Of a stretch of DNA of 64,000 nucleotides, positions 48,701 through 57,855 are shown in pieces (the first letter of the stretch is position 1; each line of letters opens with the position of its first letter). The translations under genes were made by a program, and so were the position numbers. The notes beneath the pieces are model-generated. The model saw only the letters and a program-made list of their open reading frames with translations. It did no database searches and was not told the DNA's origin. The stretch spans positions 20,057,001 to 20,121,000 of the forward strand of contig NC_092568.1 of NCBI RefSeq assembly GCF_037975245.1, written 5' to 3'. The DNA comes from Apostichopus japonicus. Lineage: Eukaryota; Echinodermata; Holothuroidea; Aspidochirotida; Stichopodidae.

Positions 48701-51700
48701 ATAAAACTTTATCTGGTTGATATAAAGAAAATCCAGATAAACTTTTATATGACCGATATAAAAAAATATATCTGGCTAAAATGTCAATCAAATAGGAAAT
48801 AAGTGGCCAAAACTGGACTAGCATTGATATTAACTTTCCAGCGCGATCAGTTATCTCTGTTCTGGTACGGAGACCCATACAGAGAGCAAGACACACACAA
48901 AATATAAACACAGCTGTGTTCTAGAACTCAACTGGATTGGAACAAAGTGGAAATATGTAATGTGCAAGCTCGTTGCTGTTACCTAATCCGACTGCTATGG
49001 TCATAAAATGACAGCTGTTCAAAAATAATACTTGAAGGTTGAGTTCTTTATTCTTCTGTGGTCCTGTAGATGTTGATACTAAATTGTGTTGTGCTATTCT
49101 TTTATTTAATATATTTGCTTTAATAAATAAGTTCCAGGAGGGCCATATATGTTCCATTCAGTATCGAAGTTCAGTCCCAAAATATATTCCTTGTTGCCAT
49201 CCGTTCCAAAAACTTCTTCCTTACTTCTGACTGTTCAGTTCACTATAGAAACCTTTGCCAATGTCCTGACATCAATAGGATATTATTTATGAATCTCCAT
49301 CACCTTTTCTTAATGTACCAATCCTTTCTGTTAAACTTCCTTCTGCTCTTTACTCCTACCATGTGGACACTAGTGTACACATAGTTCCCTTTCCTATCTC
49401 ACTCCTAGAGTATCAAAACACATATGTCCATTGTTCAAAAGTGGCCTTCACACTTAATCAACCTCTGAGTCATCCTGTTTCAAGCTAAGACCCTGTGGTT
49501 GCCTAGCAACCCAGATAGAGATAGTTATTCCCCCTTTGACTTAGTGTATACACTGTAAGTGATTTACTATTGAAATATATATGAAAAGTGCAATGTAAAT
49601 CTCTATGAAAATACACTATGTAAGAGCATACAGTCTTAAAGTTTTATCTGTCAATATAAAGTCAAGTATAACTGGATAAACATGATGTATATCCAGTTAT
49701 ACCTGACTTTATATTGACAGATAAAACTTTATCTGCATATCTGGATTGACTCTATATCCAGTTATATCTGGCTTTATATGGCCAGATAAAACTTGATCTG
49801 CATATCTGGATTGACTCTATATCCAGTCAAATCTGGCTTTATATGGCCAGATAAAACTTGATCTGCATATCTGGATTGGCTCTTTATCCAGTCATATCTG
49901 GCTTTATATGGCCAGATAAAACTTGATCTGCATATCTGGATTGACTCTATATCCAGTTATATCTGGCTTTATATGGCCAGATAAAACTTGATCTGCATAT
50001 CTGGATTGACTCTATATCCAGTTATATCTGGCTTCATATGGCCAGATAAAACTTGATCTGCATATCTGGATTGGCTCTTTATCCAGTCATATCTGGCTTT
50101 ATATGGCCAGATAAAACTTTATCTGCATATCTGGATTGACTCTATATCCAGTTATATCTGGCTTTATATGGCCAGATAAAACTTGATCTGGCCAGATTAA
50201 ACCAGATGTAAAGCCAGATCTGGCATTTCGGTAAGGGTCACTATCCTACTCCTTTCAAAATCTACCATTTCAGCAGTCTTTACAGAAAATATCTGTTCAC
50301 AGATATATTGAATTGTATCTGATATATTTCTTGCACTCTACACAATGTCTAAATGCTTAATGCAGTTGATATTTGCTATATTTCATGTTAACAATTTCGA
50401 AACTACCTCATAAAGTTTCAAACTTCCATTTGTGGTATTTCCTTCTTCTCAGGAAGATTCGGAGAATCTCTTGATTCTGACGCCTTACATTCAATATTGT
50501 ACCACCGACAATAGCCTTATCTGGCAGTGCACCCTCTATGGCTATAAGGCGCTCCTCCTAATATTTGGTGTCTTTCTGGCGTGGGAAACACGAAAGGTGA
50601 GTTTGAGTGTATTTTAGGTGTGGTTAGGGTACTAATTAGTCGCTAGAAGTGTAAGTACTTGTAGACATAATAATAAGAATAATAATAATGACAACCACAA
50701 CAATAATGCCACACTAGCATACTGCTAACCTTATACAAAGTCCCAGAAGGGCTAAAATCCAAAGCATTCACTTGCAAAAGGTCAAAGCATGAACTCTATA
50801 TAACCATAAAAAGGCTGAACAAAGCTGATGCCAGTTGCCTGACAGCAACTGATGCCCATTTAGGTGAACAATGCTAAACATAAAGAAAAATGCTTGTTTT
50901 AGCCATATAGATCCATATAAATACAAGAAGATACTCAGAATTCAACATAGACCTCTGAATCAAATCTCTATAAATGCAGTTTTGATTCAAATCGGTTCCA
51001 GATATATTAAATGCTGATTACCTGATGTATCGATTGGTGTTGCATCAACATCAGATATCAATTCATCCCTATGATGAGTCGATATTTAATTTCATAATTC
51101 CTTGTAGACTAATTGTTTTCAGAATCCATTTCTTAAATTGAAGCTCTACACTTTTCTCTTACCTGAGTATAATTACAGACTACATGATGAGAATTAGTCC
51201 ATTAGGTTGCATTTTTCAGCTCTCTTGACCTCAACTTACTGAAACTTTATCTCTCCTGCAAACAGACTGGTGAGTTTGGGAGAGTTGATTTGTTCACACC
51301 TTGCCATGTCTGCCTTGATCTGATAGTGATTTGGCTACTAGCTGTGTGATGAGTTGCATAATAGACGAATAGGCAGCTCAACTAAGGTGCGAAAAGATGG
51401 GATTAATCACTCAGCTAACCAACTGGAAAGAACCCGCAGTTCAGTACAAACGACAGGTTTTTGGATGCAACCTATAGCTAATGGAAACTTTCACGGCATG
51501 TACTAGATATAGATATGAATGAATTCAGACTGATTAGTCAGTCTGTGTGTTCCCCTACACCTCATCCTTAGTTGCTATAATGGGTGTTGTGCATGGCAGT
51601 TTAAAAACACCCTAGGGATTAGCTTCTCTCATATGTATTATCTAAGCGATAATCCTAACCCCTATTGTGATGTTTTAACTTGTTGTATTCAGGTCACCAT

Positions 51701-52880
51701 TCCAGCTCTGAACGACTCCAAGCTGATCGGTCTCTGTGTCTACAACGTGGTTTTACTGAGCGCTATAGGGGTAGGGGTTAATCTAGCCCTCACCACTGAC
51801 CCTTCGCCATCTTTCATCTTTACCTCGGCCATCCAGATATTTTGCACCTCTGTCACTTTAATCATTATTTTTATTCCAAAGGTGAGTCAGTTGTAAACAG
51901 ACTGTAGTCAGAACAGATCGCATGTTCATGTCATATATGAATGGCAACATCTCAGTGCATTATGTTAGTTGATTTTATCAATTATGGTATCATTTTGGTA
52001 TGTAGGATTTATCTCTGTGATACATGATACTCCAGGATCGTAATTATAGAGCAAGAAATCGGAACAAGCAGATATAATTTACTCAGAATCTTTAATGCTG
52101 CATTGCATAATGTAATAAACCACCTCCTCTTGTCATAGATGGTATCTGTTAACAAATACCCAGAAGGGAAACATGTGACCACGATGAAATCCGAATCGAA
52201 TTTTGAAATGTCGTCTAATGGAAACGCCGAGATGAAAGATGAAATTACGAAGCTCAGGTCTGAATTAAAACAGGTCAGAACCTTAACTTACATATTATAT
52301 ATGGTGGCATTGAAAAGTTTATATATATAAATATATATATATATATATACAAATTATTGACACAACTCACTAAATAAAATCACGGCTCATAATGTAATTT
52401 GGATTATGAACCAACAAGCACATTACACTGCTGAGTAAATCTAAGAAGAATTGAGAGAATTCTTTTGTTCGTTGGCAGCCGGGACTATTATCAATCAGTT
52501 TGTGCGTTTTTGTTTTTGTTTTTTATTTAATTTGCACCAAAAAAGAACAAGAAAAAAATTCTCTCTGACAATGATAATGTTGGAGAGTAAAAACACCATG
52601 TAGATGTTTACTATGAATAATTCTTTTAATACTGTGGCTGCCAGAACAGCTATATAGCAAGCATACTTTGAGAAGAATTTCAAATCATTAATTCCTTCTT
52701 CTGTAATGTCTTTAGTTTCAGGAGCACCCATATCACTGCAAGCACACGGGTTGCGGTCTTTGGTTGGGTCGCATAATGTGTGCCTGTGGAGACACTGTTG
52801 CAGAATCGAGATATGACCTGGAATATAAGAGCACAGAAACTCTTTCAACCGTTACCAATTTAACACCTCCGCAAGCTTGA
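27465..52880 (+). CDS. GABA-B-like class C GPCR with inserted C-type lectin domain, 20 exons
   Basis: All 20 exons join in frame (3102 bases, 1033 residues). Layout by residue: signal peptide about 1-22; Ser/Thr-rich stalk 24-78; Venus-flytrap domain about 80-462 (PLYIAGLFSLDG, DVLPGYEL, ASSPALSNRKRYPTFFR, YDAIWAVALALN, IGVMKIEQLQG); C-type lectin domain about 467-596; linker to about 645; TM1 about 647-672; then six more membrane segments to 934; a short coiled coil about 963-979; a Cys-rich tail with TGCGLW. The Cys at the top of TM3 (KFCQ) and in the second extracellular loop (YIQYC) are kept. GABA-B receptors are plasma-membrane, Gi/o-coupled dimers. Residues that contact GABA in human GABBR1 look changed, so the ligand is unknown. 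A paralogue ends at 1788. Confidence 0.9.
31770..32190 (-). mobile_element. Probable SINE, reverse
   Basis: The minus strand has a B-box-like GGTTCAAATCC (32183-32173), then a body including CGTCGGATGGGGGACGTTAC and TGGCGGTCACTGGAGCAGG. This is a GC-richer block inside an AT-rich intron. The A box is not recognisable. Confidence 0.45.
32214..32269. repeat. (TA)n microsatellite in receptor intron 1
   Basis: Pure TA repeat of about 55 bases. Confidence 0.95.
32458..32595 (+). CDS. Receptor exon 2: Venus-flytrap lobe 1
   Basis: 46 codons, phase 0 at both ends; acceptor tttacacag, donor GTG|GTAAAG. It contains KILVVGPACSLSAQAIAS and FWNLNV, matching the GCS..ST..A and MWNLIV blocks of GABA-B receptors. 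Confidence 0.9.
33875..34045 (+). CDS. Receptor exon 3: Venus-flytrap lobe 1/2 hinge
   Basis: 57 codons. SSPALSNRKRYPTFFR is nearly the GABBR1 sequence. The following THPS, whose His contacts GABA, is replaced by IIPP. The initial Met is internal. Donor CTA|GTCAGT. Confidence 0.9.
36655..36701. repeat. (TA)n microsatellite in receptor intron 3
   Basis: Pure TA repeat about 65 bases before the exon 4 acceptor. Confidence 0.95.
36767..36868 (+). CDS. Receptor exon 4: Venus-flytrap lobe 2
   Basis: 34 codons, phase 0; acceptor catatccag, donor AAG|GTAATT. SIDDLLTRLRDCNITVI corresponds to the helix and strand before the lobe-2 ligand face. Confidence 0.85.
37489..37554 (+). CDS. Receptor exon 5: Venus-flytrap lobe 2
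   Basis: 22 codons, phase 0. KQDAKIIVVSMYEWNIRRVI parallels the DARIIVGLFYE..ARKVFCE block; the Tyr is kept. Donor GAG|GTAAGT. Confidence 0.85.
38186..38386 (+). CDS. Receptor exon 6: Venus-flytrap lobe 2
   Basis: 67 codons, phase 0. AFKLGMYGEGYMWLIPGWYN then IDCTVGEI match GABA-B (KYVWFLIGWYADNW, INCTVDEM), including the Trp and the Cys. Donor ATT|GTGAGT. Confidence 0.9.
39249..39518 (+). CDS. Receptor exon 7: Venus-flytrap C-terminal part
   Basis: 90 codons, phase 0. It contains YTSQLWEHF and YGYDAIWAVALALNRSVEVL. The EAPLAYD block of GABBR1, whose Glu binds the GABA amine, reads QASYGYD here. Donor TCG|GTAAAG. Confidence 0.9.
40877..40937 (+). CDS. Receptor exon 8: end of Venus-flytrap domain
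   Basis: 61 bases, ends in phase 1. GPVSFSGSDRIGVMKIEQLQ closes the flytrap domain as in canonical GABA-B receptors. There the next residues lead through a short linker to TM1; here a lectin module follows. Confidence 0.9.
40938..42518 (+). other. Receptor introns 8 and 9
   Basis: Introns 40938-41886 and 42080-42518 around the first lectin exon. Intron 8 is AT-rich with no recognised repeat; intron 9 holds a short ATA/ATT run before exon 10. Confidence 0.6.
41887..42079 (+). CDS. Receptor exon 9: C-type lectin domain, first half
   Basis: 193 bases, phase 1 in and phase 2 out. GCPGDWTHRGRYCYLF, TWDEAVSSC and GGFLLSISSEEE are the N-terminal Cys pair, the first helix and the (L)A.I.S.EE strand of a long-form C-type lectin fold. 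Donor GATG|GTGAAT. The frame stops shortly after, so the splice is required. Confidence 0.9.
42519..42721 (+). CDS. Receptor exon 10: C-type lectin domain, second half
   Basis: 203 bases, phase 2 in and phase 1 out. WISL (for WIGL), WSDG, GPC, VPC and ICK supply the core and the last three Cys. The sugar/calcium motifs EPN/QPD and WND are absent (PPN and SVN appear instead), so calcium-dependent sugar binding is unlikely. The acceptor is pyrimidine-poor (ataccttgag). Confidence 0.88.
43790..44035 (+). mobile_element. Penelope-like element, 3' fragment in receptor intron 10
   Basis: Matches 7790-8035: the CT-rich tail, CTCATTAACCTGTCTGTATT, then the hammerhead-like terminus and AACTTACTTTTACACAT. 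It is 5'-truncated and ends about 155 bases before exon 11. Confidence 0.75.
43970..44008 (+). ncRNA. Hammerhead-like ribozyme motif, Penelope copy B
   Basis: Core CTGAAGA intact (43974-43980), extra A, stem II GATCC/GGATC, GAAA, but stem III is ATGT instead of ACGT, a CpG-type decay. Stem I is shortened by a mismatch. Confidence 0.5.
44192..44269 (+). CDS. Receptor exon 11: linker after the lectin domain
   Basis: 78 bases, phase 1 at both ends. It encodes an acidic linker (EVTVAEHDLAKDEIEWFSD) with no Cys, between lectin and membrane. Acceptor tgtccacag, donor CAG|GTATTA. Confidence 0.8.
45580..45665 (+). mobile_element. SINE 3' tail next to exon 12
   Basis: TTTGTAAAGCGCCTTGAGC and GATTTGGCGCTATATAAG, then (ATT)n: the common 3' tail of invertebrate tRNA-SINEs and L2-like elements. 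The ATT run ends about 14 bases before the exon 12 acceptor. Confidence 0.65.
45679..45844 (+). CDS. Receptor exon 12: pre-membrane linker and TM1
   Basis: 166 bases. PLDHTPQVIF (like PPADQT in GABBR1) precedes a 25-residue hydrophobic segment and the NIYHRNQR cytoplasmic edge. The acceptor lies just after a SINE ATT tail. Confidence 0.9.
46593..46725 (+). CDS. Receptor exon 13: TM2 and start of TM3
   Basis: Begins RFIKLSSPNLN, the typical ICL1 (RYIQLSQPYLN). TM2 follows, and it ends at KFCQ, whose Cys forms the TM3-loop disulfide in this class. Confidence 0.9.
47453..47560 (+). CDS. Receptor exon 14: TM3 and intracellular loop 2
   Basis: 36 codons, phase 0. VWFFSVGFVLSFGSMFSKTW matches [20 protein letters not shown] of GABBR1. 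Donor GTC|GTAAGT. Confidence 0.9.
47846..47914 (+). CDS. Receptor exon 15: basic insert in intracellular loop 2 (possible cassette)
   Basis: 69 bases, exactly 23 codons, phase 0 at both ends, acceptor ccctgctaaag and donor AAG|GTAGTC. It is very basic (KKPKKK). Skipping it restores a loop of ordinary length, so it may be optional or a false exon. Confidence 0.4.
48023..48145 (+). CDS. Receptor exon 16: TM4
   Basis: 41 codons. ITDRHLFLMVGVLLLIDVSL matches the WKLYATVGLLVGMDVLTL block; FNPMRV corresponds to the VDPL segment after TM4. Confidence 0.9.
48541..48775 (+). repeat. 104-base tandem repeat
   Basis: Blocks beginning ATGGCCCATATAAAA recur at 48541, 48645 and, diverged, at 48749. Each includes GGGCCAGATAAAACTTTATC. 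Confidence 0.9.
49655..50200 (+). repeat. 65-base tandem repeat, about eight copies
   Basis: Unit start GCCAGATAAAACTTGATCTG at 49781, 49846, 49911 and onward with an exact 65-base period. Copies differ in a few positions (TTGACTCTATA or TTGGCTCTTTA). Confidence 0.92.
50453..50596 (+). CDS. Receptor exon 17: extracellular loop 2 and TM5
   Basis: 48 codons. YIQYC gives the loop Cys, and LYGYKALLLIFGVFLAWETR is close to GABA-B TM5 (FYGYKGLLLLLGIFLAYET). Donor AAG|GTGAGT. Confidence 0.92.
50597..52138 (+). other. Receptor introns 17 and 18
   Basis: Introns 50597-51692 and 51882-52138. No repeat or coding signal was recognised. Confidence 0.6.
51693..51881 (+). CDS. Receptor exon 18: TM6 and TM7
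   Basis: 63 codons. IPALNDSKLIGLCVYNVVLL (like INDHRAVGMAIYNVAVL), then TM7 ending FIPK as in FVPK of GABA-B receptors. Confidence 0.92.
52139..52273 (+). CDS. Receptor exon 19: cytoplasmic coiled coil
   Basis: 45 codons, phase 0. KYPEGK, then EMKDEITKLRSELKQ, a coiled coil of about two heptads, much shorter than in GABBR1/2. It is the counterpart of 153-284. Confidence 0.85.
52716..52880 (+). CDS. Receptor exon 20: Cys-rich C-terminus
   Basis: Starts at 52716 or, in the same frame, 52722 (two AG acceptors six bases apart). HTGCGLW, CACG and STETLSTV are shared with 1630-1788. TGA at 52878-52880. A candidate AATAAA is at 53854-53859. Confidence 0.82.
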   Translation, partial: FQEHPYHCKHTGCGLWLGRIMCACGDTVAESRYDLEYKSTETLSTVTNLTPPQA

Positions 52881-53997
52881 AAACTCCATAATATTATCTT
52901 AAGTATTTTTACATGTACCCTTATTGACCTCATTCTCCATATTCCTGTGCTATTCCATACCTCTTAGCTAGTAGTGAAGGACGAGATACTACCAAGACTG
53001 GGGGCAGGGTGGGGGAGTCAACTTTCCCCCTACGAGGTGGTTGGATAACACATTCCAGCCAGGAAAAACTGATCTGGGGGTTAAAGATGCAAATTTGTTT
53101 CTGTTATTTTGTTGATAAGTTTATTTATTTAAAAAAATGAAAAATAGTCTTCTTTTTTGCATGTGAGGGTTTTCTTTTTATTTTCACTTTGAACTGCAAT
53201 TTATCACTCCTAATATTTTCTTATGTTATATGAACAAACTGATCGTAAGGTATATGATGGTATACAGACCCTTAGCGGTACCAAGGGCATTATTGTCAAT
53301 GTTATGTAGTAGTGACATTCTCACTAGGCCGAATTTTCACTGCTGTTTTACTTGATTTCATCAATGAAATAGAAAAATTTGCACTTGTAAAGGTCGGGAG
53401 TCCAACTGTTCAAAGCAAGGACAAATTCCCCAAACTTTTGTCCATGTGTTCACAAGTTTACTGTATAATTCCGATAAAGTGGTAAAAATTTTTTTTTAAA
53501 AAGTCTCAAAATAGGGAGTTGATGTTTCCTTGTAGCAACTGTGGCTGTTTGCATTAAGGCTTTCTAGATTAACTTTGTGCTTGATAAAGTGGTTACAACT
53601 TGACTTTCAAACACAGCAACAGTGTCAGTCAGTGCATCTACATATGTATACCAAAGCCCGCAGAGTTAGGGGACATGTGAAGTTACCGTACACCACCATG
53701 CAAAGTTGAGGTTGAAAAAAACGTTTTTACATTACCTTTAAAACTGCAATTTGTTGCAATACAGTTCCAATCATGTTGTTGAATTTTAGAAAAAAATTAT
53801 TATCCTCGTTTATTAAGAAATGGTGGCAAAAACTGTTGGGGAGGGGAGGGGAGAATAAATTCTATTTATTTCATACACAAGTGCAATTAACAGGAATATG
53901 CTTTTGCCATTTTTGAAAATTATTTATATATAACTTAGGTATATATAATCAAATTATAAAGATATATATTTAGAATTTGTTGGTCACTGCCTTAGGT

Positions 53998-54344
53998 TTA
54001 AAGGGTGTGAAGACTTGCGCAAAAAGAAACGTCTAATGCCGGTAATCTGACCTAGTTTCGAATGAGGTGTAACAGAAGCGTTAGACACCACCATCGATCC
54101 CAGAAAATACACACACACAGCTTGCTACCATCGGTAATTAGACAATAGTGTACAGTCAGTACATACAGCTACGGTCAATATCCACAGCACAGTGTACAAA
54201 CAATACAGCGATGGACATCTCAGGTCCAGCTTAAGATAACAAGGTATCACGTTTCATTACTGTACTGTCTGCAAACGTCACAACGGAAAGTTAACTTTTT
54301 CTGATGGCCGCACGCGGTTTGGGGCGAGTCTTCAATGCCTTTAA
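53998..54344. mobile_element. TTAA-flanked MITE, copy 2
   Basis: TTAA at 53998-54001 and 54341-54344; the same inverted ends and interior as 15984-16342, same orientation. Differences are scattered substitutions and small indels. Confidence 0.75.
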
Positions 54345-55309
54345 GAAAGGATCATGGATGTCTCAGATTAAAGAAGGAAACAAAAACAGCCCTTGAAGGT
54401 TGGCATTAGATATAATAACATCTTTTCTTCTGTCTTTCTATATATCATAGTTTTGATTTCTTTAATGTGAGATTCTTATTCCCATCTACAAATTGACACT
54501 TAGATGTTGGTCGTATGTTTATTTTGTTTTTAAAACGCTATCAAATGCTATCAATTATGATATATAATATTAAAATCACATTGCACAGCTGATCCTGTTG
54601 TTTCTCTTTGTATTTCAGTCATATTCCTGTGTAAAATAGATGCTTCAAAAAAAAGCACCTTATTTATCTTGTGTGTGCATATTTTTAATCTTGCCTGGTT
54701 TACCATTATGAAAAGTTTCTTTGTTTAATGTTTGAGCAGGGAGGTCCCTGGAAAAAAAATGTACTCTAGTCTGTATCTAGGGTATCATTTCATTGATTGC
54801 TGCACGCGAGTTGGTTCTTGCTGCCAGGGTTCATGCAAACAATCTGGTAAACAAGGTCGCCTTTACTTCGTATATGGGGAGCAGGGGGGAGTTACTAAAG
54901 GTGCATAGACAGTGGGGCGGGTTCAGCTGATGTATGTAAAACGGTGGAGAGCGTGGACCGGTATGTAATTGTCAATGTTCAGTAAATCTTGTATAGGTTG
55001 CTGACACAGTTACGGGGTCGTTTATAACGCCTGTGCCAGTAGCGTTTTTGGTTTCGATGATAATCGTAACCTATGCAATCATGCGTGTGTTTATTGGTTT
55101 GTGCATGCGTGCGTTTGCTTTGTATTCTGACCGAGGACTTGAACGAAAGAATTTCAGGTCCTCGGTTGTGATTTCTAAAGAATCACCACGTCCCCGGAAG
55201 AATTCTATTGTATGGAGTATTGTTACGGTTAGTGTACATGGATTTGAACAATGGAAAATACAATGGGGTCCTCGGTCTGAATGTAATACAAACGTGTGTG
55301 TGTGACGCC

Positions 55310-55890
55310 TCTCTTGTAAACACGATATCTCGAGAAGGGAAGCTTGGACCAATCTAATAGTTGGTGTATATGAGTACCACATTGAGTAGAAGAACCCTAT
55401 TGTTTTGTTGGGAGGTCAAAGGTCATTTGGGTTCACCAGGAGCTAAATTGTGAAAACCTTGTAAACACGATATCTCAAGGAAGTAAACTTGGACCAATCT
55501 CATATTTCGTGAGTAGGAGAACCACAACTAAGAGCAACAGCCTATAGTTTTATGTGAAAATCAAAGGTCATTTGGGGTCACCAGGGGTCAAATTGAGTAA
55601 AACCTGTAAGCACGATATATCAATAAGAAAAGCTTGGATCAATCTCGCATTTCGTGTGAAGGTGTACCACAGTAGGTTCAAGATTCCTATTGTTTTTGGT
55701 GGATGTGCAAGTCCATTTGAGGTCACTAGAGGTCAAATTGTGAAAACCTTGTAAACACGATAACTCAAGAAGGGAAGGTTGGACGAATATCATATTTAGT
55801 ATGTAGTTGGTACACGTCCAGTACAAGATTTAATTGAGGTCAAAGGTCAGTTGGAATCACCAGACGCCAAATTGTGGCAACCTTGTTTAA
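55310..55890 (+). repeat. Satellite, about 146-base unit, with DR1 motifs
   Basis: GTAAACACGATATCTC-like starts at 55316, 55462, 55608 and 55751. Each unit also has AAGCTTGGACCAATCTCATA, AACCCTATTGTTTTTGGTGG and GGTCATTTGGGGTCACCAG. Perfect AGGTCA-A-AGGTCA lies at 55413-55425 and 55837-55849. The family also occurs at 11160-11990, and a piece near 60380-60480. Confidence 0.9.
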
Positions 55891-56931
55891 TAAGCTACCG
55901 TATCTCCTACAGACCAGCCTATCAGATAACATGTGCGTTACGCCTCATACGAATAGGAGGCTATTTGAAATGAGCCTATTAATACTGAGTCGAGTAACAC
56001 TTTCCGCGCAGTATTTTGTACCTCGGCGCAGGATCAGTCACTGTATTAACACTATGTGGAGATGAAATTTGTCAGATTCATTCAGATTATTTCAATAGTG
56101 AGTCTGCAGTCTGTCATTACTCTTTACGAAACTTGTAACGAAACTCGTTAGGTAAATTTAGTTGGGCCTCGATGAATATCTCCTATATTTCCTTTCAAGT
56201 TTGGGCTATCCATACATACAAAGGACCCGAGTGAAATGCAGTTTTACATAAACAATTTACTGGAGTGCTTGTTTTGAGAATTGAGTTTTGCGTTACGTAA
56301 AACCCAAATCAGTCTCATATATCTTATCAGGCCCTATAAGGCGAAACTCGAGTATTGGCCATTGGCATCGATCAATAAATGTGATCCAAACAGCGTCACC
56401 AGGCCTTGAAACAAGCGGCGCATTTGGTGCCTCTGCCAAAGGTAGCATGTTTTCCTATTTCGCGACCAAACCTTAAAGATCTCATGTGCCAAGAGTAAAT
56501 CAGCGCTTTCGACATGACAACTTGGCGGGGCTTTCTGTGAATTGAACCCAGCGGCGCACCGGTTGGAAATTTTATGGAGGTATTCATATGGTTAGTTATT
56601 CAGTTAAATGTTATAGTTAGTTTATTTTAACTAAATTCTGGATGAAACTTACAAAAAAAGAGAAGATCTATACGCTATAGTATTAACTTTTATTCTAACC
56701 GATAAAGTATTAGTGACCAAATACGTATAGCCCTTATTTGGATCAAACTGCATATGCCGTCATTAAATTGACAGCAAGAAAATAAATCGGCATCATCTCA
56801 TTGTCCACTTGACATTAATGCGGACCTTTATAGACATCATTGTTTGGTCTTGCGTAAGAAGATAATTTCCAATCAAGAGAGAGAGAGAGAGGAATGAAAA
56901 TATGGATAACATTGTCATCAACATACAGACT

Positions 56932-57855
56932 TCACCAACTTATATCGGAATCATTGTGTTGTGGCGATGGTACTTCCGTATGGGTCCACTTTACAAAAGA
57001 ACATGGTGGGACGATGGACAAATTATCGTTCTCCGAAACCAATTTGTTCAAATCGACCCTTCTCCCGTCACATGTAACGTCAGCTTTGTAACACTGTCCC
57101 AAGTTTAAGGCGGGCAATCTCGGCAAATCAATGTTGACCAACCTTAACCGCTGACAGCCGTACAAATTCAAATAGAGAAGTCCTATCGATGGTGGGAGGT
57201 GAAATTGCGTCAGAGACAAACATCTCTCGATGCATAAATGACTAATAAAAGAACAACCCATCAACGCCATTTGCATAGTATAATTTTGTAAGGAGCATCT
57301 GTAAAGCACTAATGCCCTCACTGACGGTGCCGACACACTGAGTACACCGAGCGAGCAATCAAACAGCTTGATGTTGCCCAGCATTCTATGCGCGTGTATC
57401 GTACACGACCTCAGCGAGATCATGACGTCATTGGTGGTATTCACGATTAATGAGTCTAAGAGGTCACATTGTACATGCAAGTTTCTCAAAGATAAAACTC
57501 CACACAAAGAAATGTTTTTGAGATGGTTTGCCACAATAATGACTGACTCTAGTTGTTCTGTAATATCGCACCCCTCCGATACATGTAGATCTTCTAAGGT
57601 AGGGCAACGTACGGACAGGACGCGACTCTTAAAATCCGGTTGAATGGTAAGTTTTTGAAGACGAGGACACCAGCTTGGCTCGATGTAAGTCTCAACGGCA
57701 GAGATCGCTCCCAATACGAGGTTGGTTATTGTCGAGTTGTTCTTGAGAAAACTTTGGAATTCAGATAAACTGAGGTCTGGGCAATTTCGAAGTTCTACGG
57801 TGGATAGCCGACTGCTACGAACAGCGATTAATCGTAATGCGCCGCTACCATCAAC
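56932..57855 (-). CDS. F-box gene exon 3: C-terminal LRRs
   Basis: 307 codons plus stop. Acceptor gtctgatcag. It continues the LRR pattern (LSTVELRNCPDLSL, LKNISLCGVLSLRNL, LLYLNLYGCQRLRLV) and ends in a short non-repeat tail. Confidence 0.85.
   Translation of the reverse strand, partial: VDGSGALRLIAVRSSRLSTVELRNCPDLSLSEFQSFLKNNSTITNLVLGAISAVETYIEPSWCPRLQKLTIQPDFKSRVLSVRCPTLEDLHVSEGCDITEQLESVIIVANHLKNISLCGVLSLRNLHVQCDLLDSLIVNTTNDVMISLRSCTIHAHRMLGNIKLFDCSLGVLSVSAPSVRALVLYRCSLQNYTMQMALMGCSFISHLCIERCLSLTQFHLPPSIGLLYLNLYGCQRLRLVNIDLPRLPALNLGQCYKADVTCDGRRVDLNKLVSENDNLSIVPPCSFVKWTHTEVPSPQHNDSDISW

Larger units (their letters stand above)
48384..50237. mobile_element. Inverted-repeat element carrying two satellite arrays (receptor intron 16)
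   Basis: Left end CCCTTACCGAAATCCCAGA, right end on the other strand CCCTTACCGAAATGCCAGA: terminal inverted repeats enclosing 1854 bases. The left interior has a 104-base tandem repeat, the right a 65-base repeat. Both are made of AGATCTGG/CCAGATAAA blocks that are themselves partly palindromic. About 850 bases of non-repetitive sequence lie between. No coding capacity; a target duplication could not be fixed. Confidence 0.75.
52881..56931. other. Convergent intergenic region, receptor and F-box genes
   Basis: Contains the receptor 3' UTR (possibly to about 53880), the second TTAA MITE, the 146-base satellite at 55310-55890 and the F-box 3' UTR. On the minus strand, AATAAA lies at 56694-56689 and 56626-56621. 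No further gene is supported. Confidence 0.55.

Noticed and set aside
48573-48911. Reverse ORF of 112 codons
   Set aside because: It is a translation of the 104-base tandem repeat.
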